From NCBI GenBank assembly GCA_001275005.1, contig JWZX01002611.1, positions 1 through 12,853 of the forward strand: a DNA stretch of 12,853 bases, given 5' to 3'. The translations under genes and the position numbers were made by a program. This DNA comes from Chrysochromulina tobinii (lineage: Eukaryota; Haptophyta; Prymnesiales; Chrysochromulinaceae). The notes under the pieces were generated by a model. The model made no database searches and was not told the DNA's origin. It saw nothing but the letters and a program-made list of their open reading frames with translations. Shown here one piece after another: positions 6,010 to 12,853 of the stretch; position 1 is the stretch's first letter, and the number at the start of each line of letters is the position of its first letter.

Positions 6010-8334
6010 CTAATTACTCGACCATCGGCCATTCATCATCCATCGGCCATGAACGTTCACTGCAAGGTTTTCTTGGTGTTGGTGGTGTTGGTGATGATGG
6101 TTGTGATCCGAGCGGTGCGATGCTGGCAGCTGTTGCTTGCTCGTCACCTGTGCAGCGCTCAGTGGCCGCGCGCCATCCGCGACCTTTGCGATCAGCTCTG
6201 GCGGGACATGGTGGCCGTGCACACTCCGGCACTCGTATGTCTGACCACCGATGCGCGTGTGAGCGCGCAGTGCCGGAGATGCGCCGCGTGATGGATCCAT
6301 ATCTACGAACACCTGCTCCGGAGCGGGGCAGTAGTACTCGTCTGGAAGTCCGAGCACGCGCAGCTTTGCGTGCGTCGCGTTCTCTGCGCGCTGTAGCCAG
6401 AGGTATTCCTGGTCGCCCTGTCGGGAGAGTTCTGGTCTCTCGGTACGCAGTGTGCTCCGTGCCGCGTCAAGAAACCAGGCGAGGACGGCCGGGGTCCGCC
6501 GGTAAGCAATGAGGCAGCTACACAGTACGGGCACGCTGCGCGACGCCACCGTCACTGCTGGCTCGACCAGCTGGTGTCTCTCGGGTACTGGGCCGGGCAT
6601 GGCCACGTCGGCGATGAGGAGAGTCGAGGTGAGGAGCTCCATCGCAAGGTCCGCGCTGAGCACGAAGACGTCCAGATCAAGGTATAATGTGCGCGACGTC
6701 TCTGAGGAAAGCAACGCACAAAGCTTGAGCACAAACGCCATCCTCTTCAGCGGATGGTCACCGCGGAGCACTCCACCCCGCAGCGACACCCCTCGGAAGC
6801 GCTCCGAGACATTCTCCGAGCAGCCCTTGCTCAAGATCGGTGCCTCGTACTCGTCTCCACCAGGGGCATACGGTCGCAGCTCCTCCAAGAGGCGGAGCGG
6901 ACGGTGCTGGTCCCACAACGCGGCATCGGCCTTGAGGAGCTCGCGGAAGCAGCTGTTGGCTGAGAGTACCAGGGGCAACGCAGGGCGCATGATGCGCTTG
7001 AGCATGCGCGCCGCGCCCGCGGCCTCGAAGGCATGCCTTCGTGAGCTCGCGTCGACGGCGATGGCCGCCATCAGCACGCTGCAGTCCGCGCATGGTCGTG
7101 TAGACAGCTCGGGTACGTCATTGCGGGCGCGTGCCGCCGTCGTGAGATGAGCGTCCTCTGATGACCTCTGATGACTTCTGATGACCTCTGATGACCAGAT
7201 CGTCGTGAGATTAGCGTCCGTGCCGAAGGACCATGCGACGCTGGCTCCACTCTGAGCTCCACTCTGAGCTCCACTCTGAGCTCCACTCTGAGCTCCACTC
7301 TGAGCTCCACTCTGAGCTCCACTCTGAGCTCCACTCTTGCCACCATCGATGCTGTGCAGAGGGCATGTAGGAGGGCGCCCCCGTGGGAATGTGCATCCAA
7401 GCTGCGAACGCCGATGGTAATGGTTCGAATGGTTCGAGCAGCGCCGAAGGATGCGCGACCAGCGCCTGTCGCCGCAGATCTCCAGACTGTCTCGTTCCAT
7501 CAAGTGGAGGGGGAGAGCGTCACTGGCGCACGTGAAGAGGTGGGGCGCCCGCCCACAGAGGATAGCCGGCGCTCCTTTGTAGTCGGTCCACCACGAGGGC
7601 GCCCCTGTATGGCTCTTGGCGGTCGACCCATTGGCGAGGAGCGCGTTGGGCAACAGGGCGGATCCTAGGGTGGGCGCTGTGCGATCGACAACTTGAACCA
7701 GTGAACTGGACTCGGTGAGGAGGCGTGAGCTGAGCAGCATGATCTCGTGACGAAAACCTCTAGGCTTCCACTCCTTCGAGTCGCCCGGGTCGCAGGTTTC
7801 AAGGAGCTGCAAGCTATCCAGAAGAGATAAATTGAGACCGTACGCTTCGAACGCCTGTGGTTCGTGCTCTGGGTCGGCCCTCGAGCACGCATGGCGCCCG
7901 CCTTCGATCCTGATCGCGGCCGTGCGTCCCACGTTGAGAGAGACACCCGAACCGGGAGCAACGTAGAACCAGGGGTTGGAATGGTATGCAGTCTCATTGG
8001 GCGGCGGCAGCCGTGCACGGTGCGCCACCTCTATCCAGGAGTGTGATGGCACTGCAGTGGAGGACGAAGGTGTTGCGACTCGCCACACACTCGCGCCCGG
8101 GGCCACCGTTGAGCCAGGCGCGTACAGAGGCAGCTGCTTCGTCTTGTCTGGCGCCCATGAGCACACACCCATGCAGGCGAGGAGATCGAGCGCTTCATCG
8201 CTGACCAGCGGCAGCCAGATCAGAGTGAGCGCATTGGCATCGACAAAGTGCTCACGGCCATAGAGAGTGCGCGAGTAATTGCCTTGGAGCAATGCCACGA
8301 CACGCGCCCAGTCCGTTAGAGAGAAGGTGGACAT
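6010..8334 (-). CDS. Two-domain protein: N-terminal domain of unknown function plus GT-A type glycosyltransferase-like domain
   Basis: This is one open frame of 774 residues from ATG 8334-8332; the frame is open to about 8442, but no earlier ATG exists. The N-terminal part (about 1-230) contains NPWFYVAPGSGVSLNVGRT (120-138), LLDSLQLLE (about 170) and RHEIMLL, a conserved-looking set I associate only loosely with uncharacterised algal proteins. The linker holds seven SGAQ units (about 332-364) and a patch of 10-bp repeats. The C-terminal part looks like a nucleotide-sugar transferase: RTLYLDLDVFVL with a DxD motif at D553/D555 (metal and UDP-sugar binding in GT-A enzymes), VLCSCLIAYRRTPAVLAWF, GDQEYLW around 641, LGLPDEYYCP, and a final CRSVHGHH. 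A His-rich tail (HNHHHQHHQH) follows. No signal anchor is visible, so an upstream exon may be missing; Golgi residence would otherwise be expected. The family assignment is from motifs only; substrate unknown. Confidence 0.75.
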   Translation of the reverse strand: MSTFSLTDWARVVALLQGNYSRTLYGREHFVDANALTLIWLPLVSDEALDLLACMGVCSWAPDKTKQLPLYAPGSTVAPGASVWRVATPSSSTAVPSHSWIEVAHRARLPPPNETAYHSNPWFYVAPGSGVSLNVGRTAAIRIEGGRHACSRADPEHEPQAFEAYGLNLSLLDSLQLLETCDPGDSKEWKPRGFRHEIMLLSSRLLTESSSLVQVVDRTAPTLGSALLPNALLANGSTAKSHTGAPSWWTDYKGAPAILCGRAPHLFTCASDALPLHLMERDSLEICGDRRWSRILRRCSNHSNHYHRRSQLGCTFPRGRPPTCPLHSIDGGKSGAQSGAQSGAQSGAQSGAQSGAQSGAQSGASVAWSFGTDANLTTIWSSEVIRSHQRSSEDAHLTTAARARNDVPELSTRPCADCSVLMAAIAVDASSRRHAFEAAGAARMLKRIMRPALPLVLSANSCFRELLKADAALWDQHRPLRLLEELRPYAPGGDEYEAPILSKGCSENVSERFRGVSLRGGVLRGDHPLKRMAFVLKLCALLSSETSRTLYLDLDVFVLSADLAMELLTSTLLIADVAMPGPVPERHQLVEPAVTVASRSVPVLCSCLIAYRRTPAVLAWFLDAARSTLRTERPELSRQGDQEYLWLQRAENATHAKLRVLGLPDEYYCPAPEQVFVDMDPSRGASPALRAHTRIGGQTYECRSVHGHHVPPELIAKVADGARPLSAAQVTSKQQLPASHRSDHNHHHQHHQHQENLAVNVHGRWMMNGRWSSN
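6022..6050 (-). repeat. CCATCGGCCAT pair encoding repeated GRW near the C-terminus
   Basis: CCATCGGCCAT occurs at 6022-6032 and 6040-6050, 18 bp apart and in frame. On the coding strand it gives the GRWMMNGRW ending of the glycosyltransferase-like protein, a small in-frame duplication. Confidence 0.6.
7138..7219. repeat. 19-bp direct repeats flanking a 10-bp tandem array inside coding sequence
   Basis: CGTCGTGAGATGAGCGTCC (7138-7156) recurs as CGTCGTGAGATTAGCGTCC (7201-7219), 18 of 19 bases identical and exactly 63 bp apart, so both copies read in the same protein frame (DAHLTT and DANLTT). Between them lie four units of a 10-bp repeat, CCTCTGATGA with one C-to-T change (7155-7194). Because 10 is not a multiple of 3, the unit is read in all three frames (SEVIRSHQRSSED), and gain or loss of one unit would shift the downstream frame. 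Confidence 0.75.
7244..7339. repeat. 12-bp minisatellite encoding SGAQ tetrapeptides
   Basis: GCTCCACTCTGA is repeated seven times with no mismatch from 7244 to 7327, followed by an eighth unit with two changes at its end (7328-7339). Read on the minus strand in the frame of the host gene it encodes Ser-Gly-Ala-Gln repeats between the two domains. Perfect identity between units suggests recent expansion and probable copy-number variation between strains. Confidence 0.9.
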
Positions 8335-8503
8335 GCGCCGACACACGGCCGCGACCGCGGGGACGAGGGCACGAGGGGCAAGCTGGCCCGACCCAAGGTA
8401 GTGAGGACCCAGGGTGCCCTGAGTTTCCCCGAGACGGTCCTCTCAGAAAACGGGCATTAGGAATCCTACATGACTTTCCTCTTTCGAAGAGTTGGAATTC
8501 ATT

Positions 8504-8542
8504 CACGTGAAGACACACAACACGTAATTCCACACACACGTG
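8504..8542. promoter_or_regulatory. Pair of CACGTG (G-box/E-box) palindromes
   Basis: CACGTG occurs at 8504-8509 and 8537-8542, 33 bp apart and about 170-208 bases upstream of the glycosyltransferase-like ATG. Related AACACGTAA sequences lie at about 8519 and 8647. CACGTG is the classic binding site of bHLH and plant-type bZIP factors. Its use here is inferred from position only. Confidence 0.4.
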
Positions 8543-8705
8543 AGACACGACACTACTCACTTACCGCGACATCGCTTAGACATCGCTCGGGTCCGCAAGC
8601 CCCGCGGCCGCCGGATGAGGGATCATGTCGACGGCGCCGCGTTTTCGTAACACGTAAGAGGCGCGGCACGTCCATGCCATGCGAGATGCGTCCCAGTTCT
8701 CACGC

Positions 8706-8735
8706 TATATATAAAATATACTCAGTCAAATATAT
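8706..8735. promoter_or_regulatory. AT-rich TATA-like island
   Basis: TATATATAAAATATA (8706-8720) followed by AAATATAT (8728-8735) is an abrupt AT island in very GC-rich surroundings. It could be a core promoter element for the minus-strand gene starting at 8334, about 370 bases away and so rather far, or part of the 3' end or polyadenylation region of the gene ending at 8939. Confidence 0.4.
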
Positions 8736-8938
8736 CACAGGACACAGCGCGGCAGCGGGTCGCCCGAGCAAGAGGCACGCTCACTTGGCCTCTCTCTCAG
8801 GTCCCATGATGCTTTTCCGGCACGCGAGGTGCTGCTTGCGTTGATTCCCTTGCTGTCTCCATCGCATCGCCTGCCAACGCTCTCATCACCGTCCTAGACG
8901 ACGGCGCCGCACCGCCCTCTGATCTCACGCGCTCGGCT

Positions 8939-10633
8939 TCACGCGCTCAGCTTGGCTCGCTTGGGAGCGGCCGCGGGCACAGGCGCCTCGGCCAGAGGGC
9001 GCTTGGGCGCGAAACCGGGCGCGTCCGTCAGTGCCTTGCCCTCGCGTCCCTTGGAGGCTGCGGGGGTGACGGCGGCTGCCGCCGCGCGCGGCGCGTCGGC
9101 GGTGAGCGCTTTGGGGGACGTCTGCGCATACGGATGACGAACGGTCGCACCACCAGCACTGCCGCTGCTCCCGCTGCTGCCCTCAGCCGCCTTTCTGGGG
9201 CTGGAGGCGCCCGTCAGAGCGCCGGCCTTAGCGGCCTCGAGAGCACGCGCAGCGGCGGCCTTGGAGACCGCACGCTTGGGCTTGTTACCGAAGAGGCGCC
9301 GAAGCTGCTCCGCGTCCCCGTCCGCCGTACGCGCCCGCTTGCCGGCGCCGCGGCCGCCTCCACCGCCGATCCGGTGCGCGATCGCCGACACCTCGGCGCG
9401 AAGAGCGGCGTTATCCGCGCGCAGGGCCACCAGCTGGTCGAGGATCGAGCTCAGCGCACCCGCCGGCACGAGCACAGCCGACGCGCCCTCGGCACACGCC
9501 ATGCCCTCAGCAGCCGCCGCATCAGCGACTGTTGCACGCCCAATACGGCGCCCAAACGGCTCGGCGGCCGGCGTGTCCAGAGTTGGGCTCGTGGTGACGA
9601 AACTCGAGGTGACACTGGTGGCCTCGTCCGCAGCGCGAGTGGCCTCAGCTGCCTCCACTGCCTCCGCTGCCTCGACCACCTCCGCCTCCGCCGCCGCCGC
9701 CGCCACCGCCGCTGCCTCCGCCGTCGCTGCCTCAGCCTTTTCGGCACGCGACTTTTCTGCTCCCGCGGCCGCTTTGGCTGACTCGTCGAGACTGCCGATC
9801 TCGGTGGTCGCGGCGGCATCCGTCGCCGTCTCCGACGCCAGGATCGAGGCCGCCCCTCCGGCGGCCGCAGCGGCCGCAGCGGCCGCAGCAGCCGCCTCCG
9901 CCGCCTCGGCCTCGACCTTCCGAGCGCGCGCCATCCTGCGCTGCTCCGACCGCTTCTTCTTCTTCTTCGCGGATGCACCTTTCTCGTCGGCACCAACGGC
10001 CTCCGCTGCCGCCGCCGCGGGCAGTGCGGCTGGCGAAGCTTTTGGCGCGGCCGCCGACGCGGCTGCTGGCGCAGGAGCCGGCGCCGCCGCCGCAGCGAAG
10101 GCGTTGGTGCTCGCCGCGCCACCAGCCACCTCCACCTCCATGGGCGTCGCGTTAACCTCCTCCTTCTCCTCTTCCTCTTCGTCGCTACTCTCCTCTGTGC
10201 CGGCCGAGGGCGGCGCGGGCGATACGGTCACCGTCGAGTCGCGCACAGCCGTGTCACTGTCCAGATCCTCGTCGTCGCTGTCCATGTCACTATCATCGCT
10301 ATCGTCGCTGTCCGATGCCGCCGCTGCGGCTTCCTTGATGGGCACAGCCTTGTCATTGTCGTCGTCATCGCCGTCATCATCGGCGTCGTCGTCGTCGTCG
10401 TCGCTGTCGTCGCTGAGGTCGCTCTCTTCGCTTTCGACAGCCTTCGCAGCCGCAGGCGCAGGGGCTCCGTCATCATCGTTGTCATCGTCGTCGCTCGAGC
10501 TCAGCTCGCTGCTCTCGCTCGCATCGGCAGCTGCGGTGGTGGCAGCTGCTGCAGGAGGCACCTCCTCGTCGGAGTCGCTCAGCTCGCTCTCCTCCTCCGC
10601 ACTGGAAGGGTTCTCGTACTGGCAGCGAGTCAT
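8939..10633 (-). CDS. Acidic Ser/Asp-rich, Ala/Lys-rich low-complexity protein, probably nuclear
   Basis: The protein has 564 residues from ATG 10633-10631; an open stretch upstream contains only non-ATG codons. The N-terminal third (about 11-160) is dominated by Ser/Asp/Glu tracts (ESELSDSDEE, DSDDSDDSDMDSDDED, a run of E at about 150), full of SDxE/SDDD casein-kinase-2-type sites. Next come Ala-rich helical stretches and a strong basic cluster (KKKKKRSEQRRMARARK, about 222-238). A short coiled coil follows (ILDQLVALRADNAALRAEV, about 396-414, with leucines seven apart and Asn at a core position, but no bZIP basic region before it). Further basic clusters (KRAR, KPKR, PKRAK) end the protein. 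The pattern recalls Nopp140/SRP40-like nucleolar proteins, but I do not see the conserved SRP40 C-terminal domain, so this is only resemblance. It is divergent from the RS-domain gene. A long frame on the opposite strand is rejected as a shadow. Confidence 0.75.
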   Translation of the reverse strand: MTRCQYENPSSAEEESELSDSDEEVPPAAAATTAAADASESSELSSSDDDDNDDDGAPAPAAAKAVESEESDLSDDSDDDDDDADDDGDDDDNDKAVPIKEAAAAASDSDDSDDSDMDSDDEDLDSDTAVRDSTVTVSPAPPSAGTEESSDEEEEEKEEVNATPMEVEVAGGAASTNAFAAAAAPAPAPAAASAAAPKASPAALPAAAAAEAVGADEKGASAKKKKKRSEQRRMARARKVEAEAAEAAAAAAAAAAAAGGAASILASETATDAAATTEIGSLDESAKAAAGAEKSRAEKAEAATAEAAAVAAAAAEAEVVEAAEAVEAAEATRAADEATSVTSSFVTTSPTLDTPAAEPFGRRIGRATVADAAAAEGMACAEGASAVLVPAGALSSILDQLVALRADNAALRAEVSAIAHRIGGGGGRGAGKRARTADGDAEQLRRLFGNKPKRAVSKAAAARALEAAKAGALTGASSPRKAAEGSSGSSGSAGGATVRHPYAQTSPKALTADAPRAAAAAVTPAASKGREGKALTDAPGFAPKRPLAEAPVPAAAPKRAKLSA

Positions 10634-10963
10634 TGGGACGTAAGTGCGCGTTGTTGCCGGCGACGTCGCCGGCAATCCTCGACCGTTACATTCCGATCAA
10701 ACGGAACTGGAGGTTTCAAAATGGGAACGTGACACCGTCGCCGACGACTCATGGAATGGCATGAACAGTCCTGGAGAATTTCAAACGACTTCGATTGAAA
10801 CTTGCGCGTAACCACCACGAAGTACCCACTTTCTCTCTTGAATTGGCTGACCTATTTTCCTGTGGAAAGCCCAGCGATCCTCGAAACCTCTGGGTCGAAA
10901 CGGCGTCCCGTCGATTCAAATTCACGAGACAAGGACCCACTGTGCCCCGCACAGATCGCAGCA
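10634..10963. promoter_or_regulatory. Shared divergent promoter between the acidic-protein and RS-protein genes
   Basis: Only 330 bp separate the two start codons, so the genes probably share regulatory sequence. The middle is visibly less GC-rich than either gene. It contains the 22-bp palindrome at 10654-10675, a TTCCG-ATCAAA-CGGAA dyad near 10691-10706, and a TTTCAA/TTGAAA inverted pair at about 10780-10800. No clear TATA box is seen. Confidence 0.55.
10654..10675. promoter_or_regulatory. Perfect 22-bp palindrome with GACGTC centre
   Basis: The half-site TTGCCGGCGAC is followed directly by its exact reverse complement. The centre is GACGTC, the core of CRE/C-box bZIP sites. It ends 21 bases upstream of the acidic-protein ATG, so it is either a DNA-binding dyad in the shared promoter or a GC-rich hairpin in that gene's 5' leader. 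Confidence 0.6.
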
Positions 10964-12853
10964 ATGAGCGACAGCGACGAGGAAAGAAAAGAGCAGGTTG
11001 CACCGCGGCGAGCTCCTCGAGCGGACGACGAGTCGGCCGCGAGCACCGGCACGGTCGCTGCTTCCAACGCTGCAGCCAGCTCGAGCAGCACGACAGCCCC
11101 AACGTTCAACTGGAAGACGACCACGTCCGCACGTGCTCAAACGCGGGGGCGGGCTTCGAAGCGCACGAAGCCCGACGCGCCAGTGTCCAAGCTCAAGGAG
11201 CGTAGCGGCAGCCCCGGACCACGGAAAGCGCGGAGCCGCAGCCCGGCACGGCGGCGGCAAAGCAGCCGCAGCCGCAGCCCGGCACGGCGGCGGCCAAGCA
11301 GTCGCAGTCGCAGTTGCAGCCGCAGCCCCAGCCGGAGCTGCAGCCGGAGCAGCAGCTTCAGCCGCAGTCGGAGTTATAGCCACAGCAGCGACAGCCCTCG
11401 CCGCGCGCGCAGCGGCAGCCCAGCGCGGCGGCGCAGCAGCCGCAGCCCGCGCCGCCGCAGCCCGCGTCGCGGTGGGAGCCGGAGCCCTCGACGCAGCCCT
11501 CGCCGAGCGAGCAGCCGTAGCCGACCGCGCGACGCGGAGAGACGGGCGGCGGGAGCTGCAGGGGCGGTGGCGGTGGCGGCGGCAGCGGCGGCGGCAGTGG
11601 CAGCGAGGCTTGTGGAGCGCCGCGTCTCCGGAGGTGGCGGCGCCCACGGCGCGAGCGAGGCGGCGGCTGCGAGTGGGGCTGACAGCGCCGTTGTGGGCAC
11701 GAGTGCCGTGCTGCGCGAGCTGTTGGCCGACGAGGCGCGGGCAGAGGAGGCAGCGCGATCTTCGGGTCCACTGCGGCGCTGTCAGCGGGCAGAGGAGGCC
11801 GCGCAGCAGCCACTCGTGCCCACTACGGCGCGGCCGCCACTCCCGCCGACGGTCGCGGAGCCGGAGCCACCGGCGGCTCCTGCGGCGCCTTCCGGGGTTG
11901 GCTGGGGCGCCTGCGCAGGGGAGGCAGGAGCAGCGCAGGCGGCGGCGGCGCGTGCGAGCTGCTCGGTCCTCGACGAGATGCGGAAGGAGGAGGCCGCACC
12001 GCCTGCAACCAATGGCGGCGCGGCCAGCGGCACAGCCGGCAGCGCGCCCAGCGGCGGCATTGGCGGTTCACGCCCCGCGCCGACGGTCGGCGCCGTAGTG
12101 GGCACCAAAGGGCGGCGCGCCATCGCCACGGCTGCGCCAGCGAGCGATCTTCACGGCAGCAGTAGTGTCCTCTCGGAGCTGTTACATGACGAGAGGGACA
12201 GCGGTGGTTGGCGGAGGGATGCCTCCAGGGATGGCCCCAGGGATGCCTCCAGGGATGGCCCCAGGGATGGCCCGAGGGATGGCCCGAGGGATGGCACGAG
12301 GGATGCCTCCAGGGATGCCTCCAGGGATGGCTCCAGGGATGGGGGCGAGGGCAAGCGACGACGCTCCGCACGCTCAGAGTCGCCCATACGGCGCGCCGCC
12401 CCGAACGGGCGTGACTGGGCGCGCCGGGCGGAAGAGCGAAGGGGCAGCGAACGCGGTGCCTCCGCCGCGACCAGTGCCATGGACTTGAGCCGCGCCGGTG
12501 GCGCCGGCGCGCGGGCGGACGCGCGCGATGGCAGGAGCCAGGAGAGCTTCGACAAGGAGAGCACTTGCTGGACCGGACCGGACAAGACAGGATCGGACAG
12601 GACCGGCCAGGGAGGCGTTATGGGAGGCGGCCAGGGTCATGAAGCGAGGAGCGGCACGACCGCAGCGGGCAGCAGCAGCAACAGCGGGGTGCCGCGCGCA
12701 GGGGGCGGTCTGGCGGCATCCGGCAGCAGCCGGTCGGTGAGGGCTGCCGACACTTCGAGCGACCCTCGCCTGTCCACTCTCACCAATGCCGCCAGCGCCT
12801 CTGCCAATGGCAGCTCCGCGCCGCCCGCGCCGCCCGCGCCGCCTGCGCCGCCC
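10964..12853 (+). CDS. RS-domain (Arg/Ser-rich) protein, open at the right edge
   Basis: ATG 10964 (gcaATGa, G at -3) is the only in-frame ATG after a TGA at 10796-10798. The frame runs 630 codons to the last base, so the C-terminus is missing. It opens with MSDSDEERKEQ, then a polar leader. Residues about 80-189 form an RS domain rich in RSRSP, SPARRR and SPRRR units, as in splicing factors and SR-like nuclear-speckle proteins that SR kinases phosphorylate. After an Ala/Val stretch (about 195-215), a motif V-L-x-E-(L/M) appears three times (near 249, 335 and 402). Eleven RD-led tetrapeptides follow (418-461), then basic RRRSARSESP, Gly/Ser-rich sequence, and PPA repeats at the edge. No RNA-recognition motif is visible in the window. 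A role in RNA processing is inferred from the RS domain alone. Confidence 0.8.
   Translation, partial: MSDSDEERKEQVAPRRAPRADDESAASTGTVAASNAAASSSSTTAPTFNWKTTTSARAQTRGRASKRTKPDAPVSKLKERSGSPGPRKARSRSPARRRQSSRSRSPARRRPSSRSRSCSRSPSRSCSRSSSFSRSRSYSHSSDSPRRARSGSPARRRSSRSPRRRSPRRGGSRSPRRSPRRASSRSRPRDAERRAAGAAGAVAVAAAAAAAVAARLVERRVSGGGGAHGASEAAAASGADSAVVGTSAVLRELLADEARAEEAARSSGPLRRCQRAEEAAQQPLVPTTARPPLPPTVAEPEPPAAPAAPSGVGWGACAGEAGAAQAAAARASCSVLDEMRKEEAAPPATNGGAASGTAGSAPSGGIGGSRPAPTVGAVVGTKGRRAIATAAPASDLHGSSSVLSELLHDERDSGGWRRDASRDGPRDASRDGPRDGPRDGPRDGTRDASRDASRDGSRDGGEGKRRRSARSESPIRRAAPNGRDWARRAEERRGSERGASAATSAMDLSRAGGAGARADARDGRSQESFDKESTCWTGPDKTGSDRTGQGGVMGGGQGHEARSGTTAAGSSSNSGVPRAGGGLAASGSSRSVRAADTSSDPRLSTLTNAASASANGSSAPPAPPAPPAPP
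12215..12346 (+). repeat. 12-bp minisatellite encoding RDGP/RDAS tetrapeptides
   Basis: Eleven consecutive 12-bp units all begin AGGGAT and vary at the last two codons (RDAS, RDGP, RDAS, RDGP, RDGP, RDGP, RDGT, RDAS, RDAS, RDGS, RDGG). The length keeps the frame intact. The unit-to-unit variation shows it is older than the perfect array at 7244-7339. Confidence 0.85.
12818..12853 (+). repeat. 9-bp repeat encoding Ala-Pro-Pro, reaching the right edge
   Basis: Four units of GCGCCGCC(C/T) (36 bp) encode APP repeats in the RS-protein frame and end exactly at the window boundary, so the array may be longer. Confidence 0.8.

Larger units (their letters stand above)
8335..8938. promoter_or_regulatory. 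Promoter of the glycosyltransferase-like gene and 3' region of the acidic-protein gene
   Basis: Both flanking genes are on the minus strand. No convincing open frame is present; the frame on the plus strand at 8470-8844 has no protein-like features. The segment 8335-8442 is open in frame with the downstream gene but lacks an ATG, so it could belong to a longer first exon. Two CACGTG sites and an AT island are listed separately. The half next to the acidic-protein gene shows nothing further. Confidence 0.5.

Noticed and set aside
9261-10643. Long plus-strand frame encoding a Ser/Ala-rich protein opposite the acidic-protein gene
   Set aside because: It is the complement of GC-rich Ser/Asp/Ala codons on the minus strand. 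The minus frame is longer and has acidic tracts, nuclear-localisation clusters and a coiled coil, whereas this frame is only Ser/Ala runs.
10998-12098. Plus-strand 366-codon frame with Arg/Ala-rich product inside the RS-protein gene
   Set aside because: The adjacent frame from ATG 10964 has canonical RSRSP/SPRRR units and remains open for 630 codons to the edge. This frame is its out-of-phase reading.
12165-12488. Alternative readings of the 12-bp array (GMPPGMAPGM on plus, GHPWRHPS-like on minus)
   Set aside because: A 12-bp unit lacking stops is open in several frames. Only the RDGP/RDAS frame connects to a start codon and continues to the window end.
1-12853. CRISPR arrays, transposons, viral genes or a bacterial defence island
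   Set aside because: No spacer-repeat alternation, transposase or integrase motifs, terminal inverted repeats with target duplications, or defence-family domains were seen. The repeats present are in-frame minisatellites or short decayed tandems.

Overview
The window reads as nuclear DNA of a GC-rich eukaryote, most likely a unicellular alga. A haptophyte or similar microalga would fit, but the sequence does not settle the lineage. The signs are a eukaryote-only karyopherin (importin-5 type), an RS-domain protein, single genes separated by about 330 to 840 bp with frequent strand changes, no Shine-Dalgarno or operon structure, long intron-free frames, and in-frame minisatellites.

Layout from left to right. 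(1) The first 84 codons of an unrecognised gene run off the left edge on the minus strand (1-252). (2) A 445-bp divergent promoter region holds several dyad elements (253-697). (3) A complete importin-5 / karyopherin beta-3 gene lies on the plus strand (698-4108). (4) An 837-bp convergent 3' region holds decayed tandem repeats and two adjacent hairpins. (5) A small membrane-anchored basic protein is encoded on the minus strand (4946-5395). (6) A 614-bp AT-richer spacer contains CTAAC-rich and palindromic sequence. (7) A large minus-strand gene (6010-8334) joins an N-terminal domain of unknown function to a C-terminal GT-A type glycosyltransferase-like domain through a repeat-filled linker. (8) A 604-bp spacer contains an AT-rich TATA-like island and two CACGTG sites. 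(9) A minus-strand gene encodes an acidic Ser/Asp-rich and Ala/Lys-rich, probably nuclear, protein (8939-10633). (10) A 330-bp divergent promoter contains a perfect 22-bp palindrome. (11) A plus-strand RS-domain protein starts at 10964 and stays open to the right edge (at least 630 codons).

The genes do not form an operon-like system. The most suggestive functional grouping is nuclear. Importin-5 is an import receptor. The acidic/basic low-complexity protein and the RS-domain protein are a head-to-head pair that may share one promoter, and both look like proteins of the nucleolus or nuclear speckles. That grouping is inference. The clearest undescribed items are the two-domain glycosyltransferase-like protein and a short V-L-x-E motif repeated three times in the RS-domain protein. 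I found no defence system, transposon, virus, CRISPR array, rRNA or tRNA.
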